Below, piece by piece: positions 1 through 7,764 of a DNA stretch of 64,000 nt; the stretch's first letter is position 1; every line of letters begins with the position of its first letter. The notes below the pieces were generated by a model. It saw nothing but the letters and a program-made list of their open reading frames with translations, was not told the origin of the DNA and did no database searches. The position numbers and the translations under genes are program-made. The stretch is taken from assembly GCA_040506195.1 (NCBI GenBank), contig JBEVXH010000002.1:248001-312000 (forward strand), in the 5' to 3' direction. Source of the stretch: Thiodiazotropha sp040506195. GTDB taxonomy: Bacteria > Pseudomonadota > Gammaproteobacteria > Chromatiales > Chromatiaceae.

Positions 1-1
1 A

Positions 2-46
2 TGGCCGGTGATGCTGGGACTGATCGGCATTGCGTTTATTATTTAA
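2..46 (+). CDS. C-terminal end of a membrane protein (partial, cut by window start)
   Basis: The first 15 codons in this frame read as a hydrophobic tail (W-P-V-M-L-G-L-I-G-I-A-F-I-I) followed by TAA. Only the last few residues of a probable transmembrane protein are visible. Because the next genes encode NuoB/C/D-like subunits of a membrane complex, it is plausibly a membrane subunit of that complex (NuoH-, NuoL- or HyfE-like), but the fragment is too short to assign a family. Confidence 0.5.
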   Translation, partial: WPVMLGLIGIAFII

Positions 47-103
47 TTTTGAGCACAGCGAACACCGAAATTCAAAATTAATAATTCAAAATTGAAAGGA
101 GCT
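47..103. repeat. A/T-arm intergenic repeat (family 2), partial copy
   Basis: The short spacer contains AGCACAGCGAACACC followed by direct words ATTCAAAATTA / ATTCAAAATTG. It matches the core and right arm of fuller copies at 1392, 4621, 15590 and 16376. The repeat runs up to the AAAGGAG ribosome-binding site of the next gene. Confidence 0.45.
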
Positions 104-106
104 ATG

Positions 107-820
107 ATGAGCTCAATAAAACAGATTCCGGTGGTAGAAACAAAGCGAACAAATCCACTGGCACGTGTGTTCGACGACCTGGTCCGCTTCTGTCGCTCCC
201 GCTCCCTCTTCATCCTGCACTACTGTACCGGTTGCGGAGCGATCGAACTGCCGCCGGCGATGACCTCCCGCTTCGACATGGAACGTCTGGGCATTCAACC
301 CATGGTCTCGCCCCGACAGGCCGATATCCTGTTGATCACCGGCTATGTCTCGATCAAGACCCTGAAACGGGTGATCCTGACCTATGAACAGATGGGATCG
401 CCGAAGTATGTCATCGGTATCTGTTCCTGCACCGTAAACGGCGGTATGTATTGGCAAAGCTACGCCACCGCAAAAAAACTCGACGAATACATGCCTGTGG
501 ACCTCTATATTGCCGGCTGCATGCCGAGACCCGAGGCGGTCATCACCGGTCTGCAACAGCTGATGGACCGGATTCACTCAGGCCAGGCGAACAGCTGGGA
601 GGATTACTACCGCAATTATGATTACTACCTTGGCAATCAGCAAAAGCTGTTTGGCGAGGATTGGCAGACACCCACAGATGTAATCAGCGAAGCAGATCAC
701 TATGACCTGCTGAGCGAGGGAACCCTGGGTGAGCATACACGCCTGCTGGAGCAACACCAGAAACCTCTGGAGGCATTGGAGATGCGCCTGGGTCACGAGA
801 CAAAGGAGCCACACGAATGA
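107..820 (+). CDS. NuoB/hydrogenase small-subunit-like protein of an Ehr-like complex
   Basis: This is the [4Fe-4S]-carrying small subunit of the complex I / group 4 hydrogenase superfamily, which would hand electrons between the Fe-S chain and the quinone- or catalytic-site subunit at the membrane. It shows C-T-G-C-G-A-I-E near residue 42, the S-P-R-Q-A-D-I-L-L-I-T-G block, G-I-C-S-C-T-V-N-G-G-M-Y and A-G-C-M-P-R-P-E. The first cysteine pair is CxxC as in hydrogenase small subunits, not the tandem CC of true NuoB. At about 237 aa it is longer than NuoB because of a C-terminal extension. I chose the ATG at 107, five bases after GGAG; upstream TTG (92) and ATG (104) are less well placed. It overlaps the next gene by 4 bp, so the two are translationally coupled. 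Confidence 0.85.
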   Translation: MSSIKQIPVVETKRTNPLARVFDDLVRFCRSRSLFILHYCTGCGAIELPPAMTSRFDMERLGIQPMVSPRQADILLITGYVSIKTLKRVILTYEQMGSPKYVIGICSCTVNGGMYWQSYATAKKLDEYMPVDLYIAGCMPRPEAVITGLQQLMDRIHSGQANSWEDYYRNYDYYLGNQQKLFGEDWQTPTDVISEADHYDLLSEGTLGEHTRLLEQHQKPLEALEMRLGHETKEPHE

Positions 821-1386
821 GTAAGGAAATCGCCCACTGGCTGGATGATCTGCTGGAGGAGATCGAGGGCATCGTTGTACGACGCAAAAGCAGCCGCCGG
901 GTACGGGTGGACGTTCCGGCCGATGCCCTGCCGGCCTTGCTTGAGTTGCTGCAGGGACGTGCCGGGTATATTCATCTCTCCGCCATCAGCTGTGTCGACT
1001 GGATTGATGATGATGAGTTCGAGCTTGTCTACCATGTCTGGTCCTACGAGAGTCACTCCCTGGTCTCCGCACACATCCGTATCGCCCGGGAGCCGGGGGT
1101 CTATCTATCGGTCTACGACCTCTACCAGCCTGCTGCGTTTTTCGAACGGGATATTCACGAAATGTACGGCATCCACTTCGAAGGCAGCCCGAATATGGAG
1201 AAATTCATCCTCACCGAGTGGGATGGGCCACCGCCGATGCGCAAGGAGTTCGACAGTGAAGCCTACATCAACGAACACCTGAGCTGGCAGAACTACAACC
1301 CGGAGTGGTTGCAGGAACTCGTGGCCGAGGGGGGTGGCGTGATTATTCCACCTGAGGAGCAGCGGTTTAGTCAGAAGAAAAAATAG
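817..1386 (+). CDS. NuoC-like 30-kDa subunit
   Basis: Matches the respiratory-chain NADH dehydrogenase 30-kDa (NuoC) family, a peripheral-arm scaffold that packs against the NuoD-like large subunit. The signature region is visible: F-E-R-D-I-H-E-M-Y-G-I-H-F-E-G (about residues 109-123), then a W-D-G-P-P-P-M-R-K-E-F-like segment. Length (189 aa) is normal. The ATG overlaps the stop of the small-subunit gene (ATGA), with GGAG about 9 bases upstream. The 3' end runs into an A/T-rich repeat separating it from the NuoD-like gene. Confidence 0.88.
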   Translation: MSKEIAHWLDDLLEEIEGIVVRRKSSRRVRVDVPADALPALLELLQGRAGYIHLSAISCVDWIDDDEFELVYHVWSYESHSLVSAHIRIAREPGVYLSVYDLYQPAAFFERDIHEMYGIHFEGSPNMEKFILTEWDGPPPMRKEFDSEAYINEHLSWQNYNPEWLQELVAEGGGVIIPPEEQRFSQKKK

Positions 1387-1391
1387 TCTAT

Positions 1392-1526
1392 TAAGTTTTT
1401 GAGTTTTTAGTTATGAGTTTTAAGTTGTCGGTGTTCGCTTCGCTCACGCTTGGAAATAAACTTTTTCGGAGCACAGTCATCAAACTAAAAACTAAAAACT
1501 CATTACTCAGAACTTACGAGCGCAGC
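1392..1526. repeat. A/T-arm intergenic repeat (family 2), full copy
   Basis: Left arm words TTTTTGAG and TTTTTAGTTATGAGTT, core GGTGTTCGCTTCGCTCAC, right arm AAACTAAAAACTAAAAACTC, ending in GAGCGCAGCGAG just before the next start codon. The arms are roughly inverted with respect to each other. The left-arm word TTTTTAGTTATGAGTT recurs exactly at 16380-16395. The element lies inside the Ehr-like operon, between the nuoC- and nuoD-like genes. Confidence 0.6.
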
Positions 1527-1530
1527 GAGT

Positions 1531-2673
1531 ATGAGACCTGAAAATTACGAAGCCCAACGCCAGCCGCCGAGCAATGAATTCGAGCTCAATTTCGGCCCCA
1601 ACCATCCCGGTATCGAAGGCAACTATGCCTTGAAGGTCAAACTGCACGGGGATGTGGTGCTGGAAGCCAGGGCTGACGGCGGATACCTCCATCGGGGTTT
1701 CGAAAAGCTGATGGAACAGCGGTTATGGATTCAAAATATCGCGCTTGTGCCGCGTATCTGTGTACCCGACCCATCACCCATGGAGCTCTGCTACTCCATG
1801 GCAGTAGAGCAGCTCTGCGGTTTGCATGTCCCACAAAGGGCCAACTGGATTCGCGTCATGCAGTTGGAGCTGTCACGTATCGCCGCCCATCTGTTCACCT
1901 TCGGCGGACATGCCGCGACCACCGGCATGTACAGTACCATGTATTGGGGGGTGGCGGATCGCGATCTGATCCTGGACCTGTTTGAGGAGTTCACCGGGGG
2001 CCGTGTCTACAGCATCTACAATATCCCCGGTGGTGTGAGGCGGGAGTTGCCGACCGGGTTTCTGCAGCGGGTGAGTGAAACCCTCGACTATGTCGAATCC
2101 CGTCTGCCTGACTATGATGATCTCTTCTTCAAGAACCAGGTTTTCGTAAAACGCGCCAAGGGCGTCGGTGTTTTAAGTCAGGAACAGGCCCTTGCCTGGG
2201 GTGTCACGGGCCCCAACCTGCGCGCAACCGGACTTGAATTCGATGTCCGCAGGGACGATCCCTATCTGGTCTATGACCAACTCGATTTTGAGATTCCAAC
2301 CGAAGAGAGCGGCGATGCCTGGGCCCGCACCCTGGTGAGACGGCAGGAACTGATGGAGAGCATCCGTATTGTTCGCCAGATAGTCGAAGCGCTTCCTGAT
2401 ATCCATGGCCCGATCCGCGCTCCCATACCCAACCCACTGGCGTGGAATGTACCGGCTGGAGAGACCTATACACGGGTCGAATCATCCAAGGGCGAGCTCT
2501 GCTACTACGTGGTATCGGACGGCGGTCCCAAACCCTATCGCGTACATGTACGGGGACCCTCATCTATGCATGCGGTGCAGGTCCTGGAAAAATTATCGGT
2601 AGGCTCGCGTATCGAGGATATTGCGCAGACTATGTTCTCGCTTGATGCATGTCCTCCCGAGGTTGATCGATGA
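1531..2673 (+). CDS. NuoD/hydrogenase large-subunit-like protein with partial loss of NiFe ligands
   Basis: Homologue of NuoD and the group 4 NiFe-hydrogenase large subunit (380 aa). The N-terminal N-F-G-P-N-H-P-G motif and G-G-Y-L-H-R-G-F-E-K-L-M-E are clear. In catalytic hydrogenases the NiFe site is held by RxCGxC near the N-terminus and DxCxxC near the C-terminus. Here the sites read R-I-C77-V-P-D80 and D-A-C374-P-P-E377, so the first cysteine of each pair is kept and the second is Asp or Glu. A normal NiFe centre is therefore unlikely. The pattern fits energy-converting-hydrogenase-related (Ehr) complexes, described as links between complex I and group 4 hydrogenases. It lies downstream of the nuoB/C-like genes and upstream of a Fe-S flavoprotein. 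The ATG is adjacent to repeat DNA and has no strong Shine-Dalgarno sequence. Confidence 0.85.
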   Translation: MRPENYEAQRQPPSNEFELNFGPNHPGIEGNYALKVKLHGDVVLEARADGGYLHRGFEKLMEQRLWIQNIALVPRICVPDPSPMELCYSMAVEQLCGLHVPQRANWIRVMQLELSRIAAHLFTFGGHAATTGMYSTMYWGVADRDLILDLFEEFTGGRVYSIYNIPGGVRRELPTGFLQRVSETLDYVESRLPDYDDLFFKNQVFVKRAKGVGVLSQEQALAWGVTGPNLRATGLEFDVRRDDPYLVYDQLDFEIPTEESGDAWARTLVRRQELMESIRIVRQIVEALPDIHGPIRAPIPNPLAWNVPAGETYTRVESSKGELCYYVVSDGGPKPYRVHVRGPSSMHAVQVLEKLSVGSRIEDIAQTMFSLDACPPEVDR

Positions 2674-2764
2674 AGAGCACAGCTTCTGAACAGTGCGGCA
2701 AGCCGTACCGGAGCCCATCCAACGGACCGCATCCGTTGTCACAACAAGTCAAGAGACTTAGCCG

Positions 2765-4621
2765 ATGACAAAGCCGATTCAACATTCAAAATTCAACATT
2801 CAAAGTTCGCCAATCGGCCACGAGGACCACGGCTCCATCCTCTCACCGCTAAAGGCGCTCCAATTCTTCGCCCGCAAGCCTGTAACCGTGCCGCTGGAAC
2901 CCAGACCGGCGGCAGCAAACTATCGCGGTTTTCACTTGAATGATCACGAGAAGTGCATTGGCTGCAGTTCCTGCCAAAAGGTCTGCGACAATGCCGCGAT
3001 CACCATGGTGAAGGTCCCTCACCTGCCGGAAGATCCGGTCAACGGCATTCGCAACCTCCGCCCCGCCATCGACTACGGACGTTGTTGCTGGTGCGCCCTG
3101 TGCGTCGATATCTGCCCTACCGGGGCCATCTCTCTCTCCAGGGAGTATGTCCACACCTGTACCCAGGCAGAGATCGACAGCTATTTCATTCTCCCCGACG
3201 AGACCGGTATTCACGGTAAACACTACGGCCTTGGCTGGCAGAAGAGTGTCGACTCCGATCTGCTTGACCTGGAAAGGCAAACGATGGAAGAGCTGAGTCC
3301 TGAGGCCAGGATCGACAATTTCGATGAGATCGTCCATGGATACAACGAACAACAGGCCGTGATCGAGGCCTCGCGCTGCGTCCAGTGTGGTATGTGCCAC
3401 GACGCCTGCCCGACTCATATGGATGCGCCGGAATATATCCGCGCTATCTGGCAGGGGAAACCTGAAGAGGCGGTACGCTGGATCTACAATTCCAATCCCT
3501 TTTCCCATGTCTGCGGCCGCGTCTGTACCCACCGATGCGAAGAGGCCTGTTCCATCGGCCGACGGGGTGAACCGGTCGCCATTCGCTGGCTGAAGCGATA
3601 CGCCATGGGTGCGGTTGATCACGATCGAGTCAAACAGATCGTCGCGGAACAAAAGGCCGATTACCTGAGTGGCAAACAAATTGCGATTATCGGTGCCGGG
3701 CCTGCCGGTCTCACAGCCGCATTCGATCTGGTGCGAAAAGGCCATCAGGTAACCGTATTCGAGGCCAGGGATGCGGCGGGTGGTATGCCCAGATACGGCA
3801 TTCCTTCCTATCGTCTGCCCTACGACATGCTCGACCGGGACATCGATGTCATCACATCGATGGGGGTGAAAATCAAGACAAACACCCGGGTAGGCGTGGA
3901 TATCAGCATGCAGAAGTTGCAAGCCGGATACGATGCGGTCGTCCTGGCGATCGGCCTGCACCTGGGACGCTCGACCCGGATACCGGGTACGGATCATAAA
4001 CAGGTCGTAAAGGCAGTGGATCTGCTGCGCATGATTACCAACGATGAGAAATTCAAACTGCCGAAAAAGGCCGTAGTGATCGGTGGCGGCAATGTGGCCA
4101 TGGACATTGCCCGCAGCATCGCCCGCATGCAGCGGCGTGCACATGGGCAGGTGACAGTGACGGTAACCGCCCTGGAAGACAAGGCGCACTTCCTGGCCGA
4201 CCCTGTGGAGGTCAAAGAGTGTCTCGAGGAAGGGGTCGAAATTTTCGATGCGCGGGGTCCGCAGGCCTGCATTGTCGAAAGGGGTCGTCTGAAGGGTCTG
4301 AAGACCTGGAAGGTCCGCTCGATTTTCGATGACCAGGGTCGCTTTTCACCCGCCTATGACGAATCTGACGAGCAGGTCCACGAAGGCGACATGGTGATCG
4401 AAGCCATTGGCCAGATGTCGGATATCTCCTTGCTCGGAGAAGCCCTCAGTGAAGAACTGGAGTGGCATCGGGGACGTCTCAAAGTGGATGAAAACGGCCG
4501 CACATCGGTCGATTGGCTCTGGGCCGCCGGCGACTGTGTCAATGGGCCGGACGTGGTGCATGCGGTTGCCGACGGCCACCGAGTGGCGGCAAGTATTGAA
4601 ACATGGCTTGACAATAAATAG
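2765..4621 (+). CDS. Fused NuoI-like ferredoxin and GltD-like FAD/NAD(P) oxidoreductase
   Basis: This 618-aa protein probably links a soluble electron carrier to the Ehr-like complex. The N-terminal third is ferredoxin-like: CxxCxxCxxxC at C-I-G-C-S-S-C-Q-K-V-C, then C-C-W-C-A-L-C-V-D-I-C-P. A third cluster motif (C-V-Q-C-G-M-C-H-D-A-C-P) and the GltD-type C-G-R-V-C-T-H-R-C-E-E-A-C follow. The rest is a glutamate-synthase-small-chain-like flavoprotein with FAD motif I-I-G-A-G-P-A-G-L, NAD(P) motif V-I-G-G-G-N-V-A-M-D and C-terminal W-A-A-G-D-C-V-N-G. No gltB-like large subunit is nearby, so ammonia-linked glutamate synthesis is unlikely. The first residues (I-Q-H-S-K-F-N-I-Q-S) are encoded by repeat-like tandem ATTCAACATTCAAA words, so the native start is uncertain. 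Confidence 0.82.
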   Translation: MTKPIQHSKFNIQSSPIGHEDHGSILSPLKALQFFARKPVTVPLEPRPAAANYRGFHLNDHEKCIGCSSCQKVCDNAAITMVKVPHLPEDPVNGIRNLRPAIDYGRCCWCALCVDICPTGAISLSREYVHTCTQAEIDSYFILPDETGIHGKHYGLGWQKSVDSDLLDLERQTMEELSPEARIDNFDEIVHGYNEQQAVIEASRCVQCGMCHDACPTHMDAPEYIRAIWQGKPEEAVRWIYNSNPFSHVCGRVCTHRCEEACSIGRRGEPVAIRWLKRYAMGAVDHDRVKQIVAEQKADYLSGKQIAIIGAGPAGLTAAFDLVRKGHQVTVFEARDAAGGMPRYGIPSYRLPYDMLDRDIDVITSMGVKIKTNTRVGVDISMQKLQAGYDAVVLAIGLHLGRSTRIPGTDHKQVVKAVDLLRMITNDEKFKLPKKAVVIGGGNVAMDIARSIARMQRRAHGQVTVTVTALEDKAHFLADPVEVKECLEEGVEIFDARGPQACIVERGRLKGLKTWKVRSIFDDQGRFSPAYDESDEQVHEGDMVIEAIGQMSDISLLGEALSEELEWHRGRLKVDENGRTSVDWLWAAGDCVNGPDVVHAVADGHRVAASIETWLDNK

Positions 4622-4716
4622 TTTTAGTTAGGGCCTGTTAGCACACGCATATATTCTAGCAAGAAGAAATCGTGAGCGAAGCGAACTCATTCAACTCAAA
4701 AACTTAAAACTCATAC
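4621..4716. repeat. A/T-arm intergenic repeat (family 2) with a family-1-like end
   Basis: Contains TTAGGGCCTGTTAGCAC, resembling one end of the family-1 MITE-like element, followed by core GTGAGCGAAGCGAAC and arm words AACTCAAAAACTTAAAACTC. It separates the flavoprotein gene from the ferritin-like gene, suggesting these intergenic elements insert near one another. Confidence 0.5.
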
Positions 4717-4729
4717 ACCGGGGTTGGTT

Positions 4730-5233
4730 ATGAAAGAAGGACAGAGTAGCGGTTACCAAAAACTGCAGTCAAAAAAAAGCCTGGGAGAAATTCTCGAGGT
4801 GGCGATCGAGTTCGAACGGACGGCAAGGGACTTCTATACAGCCTTGATCCCCAAGGTCAGCAAGCAGATCCGCTACCTGGTGGAGGAACTCGCCGACGAG
4901 GAACAGCGCCATTTCGATCTCTTCAACGAGCTCAGGTCACGGCCCGATATCGCGCATCATATTCAGGCGATGGTAGAGGCGCCGGCCAGCGACAAACGCT
5001 TTTCGGACTGTATCCACCTCCCGGAACTGGGGGATAAGCCTGACGACCAGACCGTGCTGCAATATGCCCTGGGCCGCGAGCACGCGGCCATGGAGCAGTA
5101 CCATGCACTGGCAGAAAGCACACAAGCGGGACCGGTCAAGGATCTGTTTATGTTCCTCGCCAACGAGGAGACCCTGCATAAGAACCAGTTGGAAAAACTC
5201 TATTACGAGACGATCCACAGTGGCGGGGTTTAA
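4730..5233 (+). CDS. Ferritin-like/rubrerythrin-type di-iron protein
   Basis: A 167-aa four-helix-bundle protein of the ferritin-like superfamily. Expected carboxylate/histidine ligands are visible in two halves: E-F-E-R-T-A-R-D-F-Y with E-E-Q-R-H-F, then G-R-E-H-A-A-M-E-Q-Y with E-E-T-L-H-K. This spacing matches the two ExxH-containing helices of rubrerythrin-like di-iron sites. There is no C-terminal rubredoxin CxxC domain, so it is a 'sulerythrin/erythrin'-like protein that may remove peroxide or store iron. I chose the ATG at 4730 after GGGG; the in-frame TTG at 4724 is weaker. Its position right after the Ehr-like operon suggests a role in protecting Fe-S enzymes from oxygen, which is inference. 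Confidence 0.78.
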   Translation: MKEGQSSGYQKLQSKKSLGEILEVAIEFERTARDFYTALIPKVSKQIRYLVEELADEEQRHFDLFNELRSRPDIAHHIQAMVEAPASDKRFSDCIHLPELGDKPDDQTVLQYALGREHAAMEQYHALAESTQAGPVKDLFMFLANEETLHKNQLEKLYYETIHSGGV

Positions 5234-5278
5234 TAAAAAAAAAGAATATGAGAATTAGCTTATTTGCTACGGGCCTTA

Positions 5279-5300
5279 ATTAGATTTAGTCTAATATTAT
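5279..5300. promoter_or_regulatory. Short inverted repeat ATTAGA-N5-TCTAAT
   Basis: A perfect 6-bp inverted repeat with a 5-base spacer lies in the 177-bp gap before the TolC-like gene, in A/T-rich sequence. It could be a regulator site or a weak hairpin. A TTGACA word occurs about 60 bases upstream of the TolC-like start, but I see no convincing -10. Confidence 0.25.
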
Positions 5301-5410
5301 TGTAGTAAATGGAACACTACGCCTCTTGGTTGGCAAGCTAAGAAGGACTCTGTTGACAGTTTGCATAGTGCGTTCATGGCAGAAGCCTATGCTTTAGTGC
5401 AGAGGATAAC

Positions 5411-6841
5411 GTGAAAAAACGACTCGTAAGGCAGGCAGTTCAGCCTGTCTCGCCTTTCTTTGAGCTTTTAACGGCACTTTCAGGTTTACTGCTTTTATTC
5501 CTTTTATATGCATCGCTCAACCCGGTTTTGGCTAACGACGTCAAGTCATACACACTTGATGAGGCGGTTGCCGTGGCGTTGGAAAAGAATCGACTGAAGG
5601 TCATTTCACAAAAATCGGTGGCGATTGCGGAAGCCCAATACCGACAGGCCCGCTCCACCTTTTGGCCGACACTCAGCCTGAACGCCAATTTCATTCGCCG
5701 GGATGAGAACGCTATATTCGAGTTCCCGGCCCAGCGATTCGATGTGGCCCCAGGCATGCTGCCACCAGTGGAAGTGCCTGCGCTGGATGTGGATCTGTTG
5801 GGCAGGGACACCTCCCACTACTCACTCGAAATGATTTACCCGCTGTATACCGGGGGTAAGCGTTCCAGTCTGATCGAACAGGCGCGACTCGGTGTCGATA
5901 TTGCCACCAAGGAGGTCCATCGAACCAACCTGCAGATCGTGCAGGATGTGAAGCGCTATTACTATGCCGCACTCTATACCCGGCAGCTTGCAGCCCTGGC
6001 CGAAGATATCACCATCTCCTTCGAGGTGTTGAGAGATATCACCCAGGCCTTCTACGACGGCGGTTCAGAATCGGTCAACAAACTCGACCTGCTGCAGAGC
6101 AAGCTCGCACATACCCTGGCTGAGGCGACCTATGAAGAACTCACGGCAAAACACCAGGCTGCTCTGGCCGCACTGTCCTTTACCATGGGACTCGAATGGC
6201 AGGAACAGATTCAGCTCGGCACACAGGAGTATCCGGACGCTGCGAACAGTCTTGAGCTTGACCGGCTGATCGGTCAGGCAGAGAAATTCAATCCCCAGAT
6301 TGAGCAGCTGGCGCTGGCCGTGGAGGCCTATGATGCCAAAGTGGATGAAGCCAGGAGTGACCACTACCCTACCATCGGCCTGATGGCTTCCGTGGTTGAG
6401 TTCAATAATGATCTGGATGGTGGCCTGAGTGTTGAAGAAAACGAACACTCCTGGCAGTTGGCCATCGGCATGGAATTGAAGCTGTTTGACGGCGGCCTGA
6501 TCAAACATCGTGTTGCGGCAGCCAAAGCGGAAAAGGCGCAAAAAGAGCAGCAGAGGCTACTGCTCAGTGAAAGCACCGCGACACAGATCAAGCACCTTTT
6601 CATCCAGACCGGAGCTGCCCGCAAGCAGGTCGACATCACCCAACAGGCAGTCGAAACCTCGCAACAAAACCTTGACCTGAGCAACCGCGCCTACCAGACC
6701 GGCGCGGTAAAAACCGAAAAGATCATCGAGGCAAATCTACTGGATGCCATGGTACGCGCCAACCTTGCCCGCGCCTCTCATGATCAAGCGCTCCATCTGG
6801 CTGAAATCGCCTACCTCTTGGGAAGCGAGGTTATAGAATAA
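5411..6841 (+). CDS. TolC-family outer-membrane efflux protein
   Basis: A 476-aa outer-membrane channel protein. It has a signal peptide (hydrophobic run about 20-42 ending A-S-L-N-P-V-L-A), then two TolC/OEP repeats rich in coiled-coil heptads, including T-L-D-E-A-V-A-V-A-L-E-K-N-R near the mature N-terminus and the matching C-terminal S-N-R-A-Y-Q-T-G-A segment. The start is GTG, supported by AGAGGA 5 bases upstream. Such proteins form trimeric channels with an inner-membrane pump and an HlyD-type adaptor. Neither is adjacent here; the only adaptor in the window is at 61120. It heads a rightward run with a PhnD-like gene only 20 bp downstream, so co-transcription with the signalling genes is likely. 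Confidence 0.85.
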   Translation: MKKRLVRQAVQPVSPFFELLTALSGLLLLFLLYASLNPVLANDVKSYTLDEAVAVALEKNRLKVISQKSVAIAEAQYRQARSTFWPTLSLNANFIRRDENAIFEFPAQRFDVAPGMLPPVEVPALDVDLLGRDTSHYSLEMIYPLYTGGKRSSLIEQARLGVDIATKEVHRTNLQIVQDVKRYYYAALYTRQLAALAEDITISFEVLRDITQAFYDGGSESVNKLDLLQSKLAHTLAEATYEELTAKHQAALAALSFTMGLEWQEQIQLGTQEYPDAANSLELDRLIGQAEKFNPQIEQLALAVEAYDAKVDEARSDHYPTIGLMASVVEFNNDLDGGLSVEENEHSWQLAIGMELKLFDGGLIKHRVAAAKAEKAQKEQQRLLLSESTATQIKHLFIQTGAARKQVDITQQAVETSQQNLDLSNRAYQTGAVKTEKIIEANLLDAMVRANLARASHDQALHLAEIAYLLGSEVIE

Positions 6842-6861
6842 AACAGAATAATCGCTGTGTC

Positions 6862-7764
6862 GTGAATATACATCCCATCAATCACCATGGATTGAACTGG
6901 ATCATTGGACTGATTATGTTGGCATCGCTCTCTGCTGTTGCCGACAATCATAATATCGTGCGTGTCGGCGGTAGCGCCGAGTCGATCTATGATTCCCGGA
7001 TCACAGACGTGGAGATCCTCTTCACCGTGCTTTTCAATGAGATGTTCAAGGATCAGAATGAAGAGTTCAAGATCAAGATCTATGACACCGATCAGGCACT
7101 GACCAGGGAACTTGCCGCCGGCAATCTTGATGCAGCATTCATGGATACTGTGCTCTATCTCGACAATTTTGAATACCTTGATCCTGAGATCGCATTTGCC
7201 GTTCAGCACGGTCAATCCATTAAACCGAAATATATTCTGCTTGTAAGGCGCGACAGCGGAATTGACTCTTTGCGTGAGTTGCAAAATAAAAAAATCATCA
7301 TTCCCTCGGGACATGCTGTGGGCAAGCGCTTTCTGGATGTCAAACTGATGCATGCGGGGCTACCTGTTTCGAATGATCATTTTTCCGAAATACGGCAGAC
7401 CAAGGAGTCGAATACAGCTATCATCAAACTCTTTTTCAACCAGGTAGATGCCGCGCTGGTCACCGATTTTTCCTATGAAGTCGCCAGCGAGCTGAATCTG
7501 CAAATTCCCCAAAGTCTGGAGATACTCGAAACATCTCCGCCGATGATTCACATGGTTATTTCCGTACGAAAGGATTTCCCCAGGCATCGTGTCGACAAAA
7601 TATTTCCCCATCTTGAAAATCTCGAAGAGATTCCCCGCCTGCAACATTTAAGAAAGAGTTTCCGATTTCAGGGGCTGCACAGAATCAGTACGGACGAGGT
7701 ATACGATGTACGCCAGTTAAGTGACAAGTATATCCGCCTGAGAAGCGAGAGAAAAACCCCATGA
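6862..7764 (+). CDS. PhnD-like periplasmic binding protein (first of three)
   Basis: A 300-aa solute-binding protein of the phosphate/phosphonate-binding PhnD-like superfamily. A signal peptide ends near S-A-V-A-D. Family features include V-R-V-G-G, V-D/L-D-A-A-F-M-D-T, L-R-E-L-Q-N-K-K-I-I-I-P-S-G-H, and a V-D-A-A-L-V-T-D segment. No ABC permease or ATPase genes follow. Instead the gene overlaps by 4 bp (ATGA) a membrane GGDEF-EAL protein, suggesting the binding protein presents its ligand to that receptor rather than to a transporter. The start is GTG; the next in-frame ATG at 6916 would cut into the signal sequence. Ligand unknown. Confidence 0.82.
   Translation: MNIHPINHHGLNWIIGLIMLASLSAVADNHNIVRVGGSAESIYDSRITDVEILFTVLFNEMFKDQNEEFKIKIYDTDQALTRELAAGNLDAAFMDTVLYLDNFEYLDPEIAFAVQHGQSIKPKYILLVRRDSGIDSLRELQNKKIIIPSGHAVGKRFLDVKLMHAGLPVSNDHFSEIRQTKESNTAIIKLFFNQVDAALVTDFSYEVASELNLQIPQSLEILETSPPMIHMVISVRKDFPRHRVDKIFPHLENLEEIPRLQHLRKSFRFQGLHRISTDEVYDVRQLSDKYIRLRSERKTP

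Noticed and set aside
1531..2673. Functional NiFe hydrogenase large subunit
   Set aside because: Two of the four NiFe-ligand cysteines are replaced (Asp80, Glu377).
2849..4189. 446-aa antisense frame opposite the Fe-S flavoprotein
   Set aside because: Mirror of a clearly coding gene with cofactor motifs; the antisense translation has no recognisable domain or ribosome site.
2765..4621. Glutamate synthase small chain (gltD)
   Set aside because: Fused to a ferredoxin region, sits in the Ehr-like operon and has no gltB neighbour.
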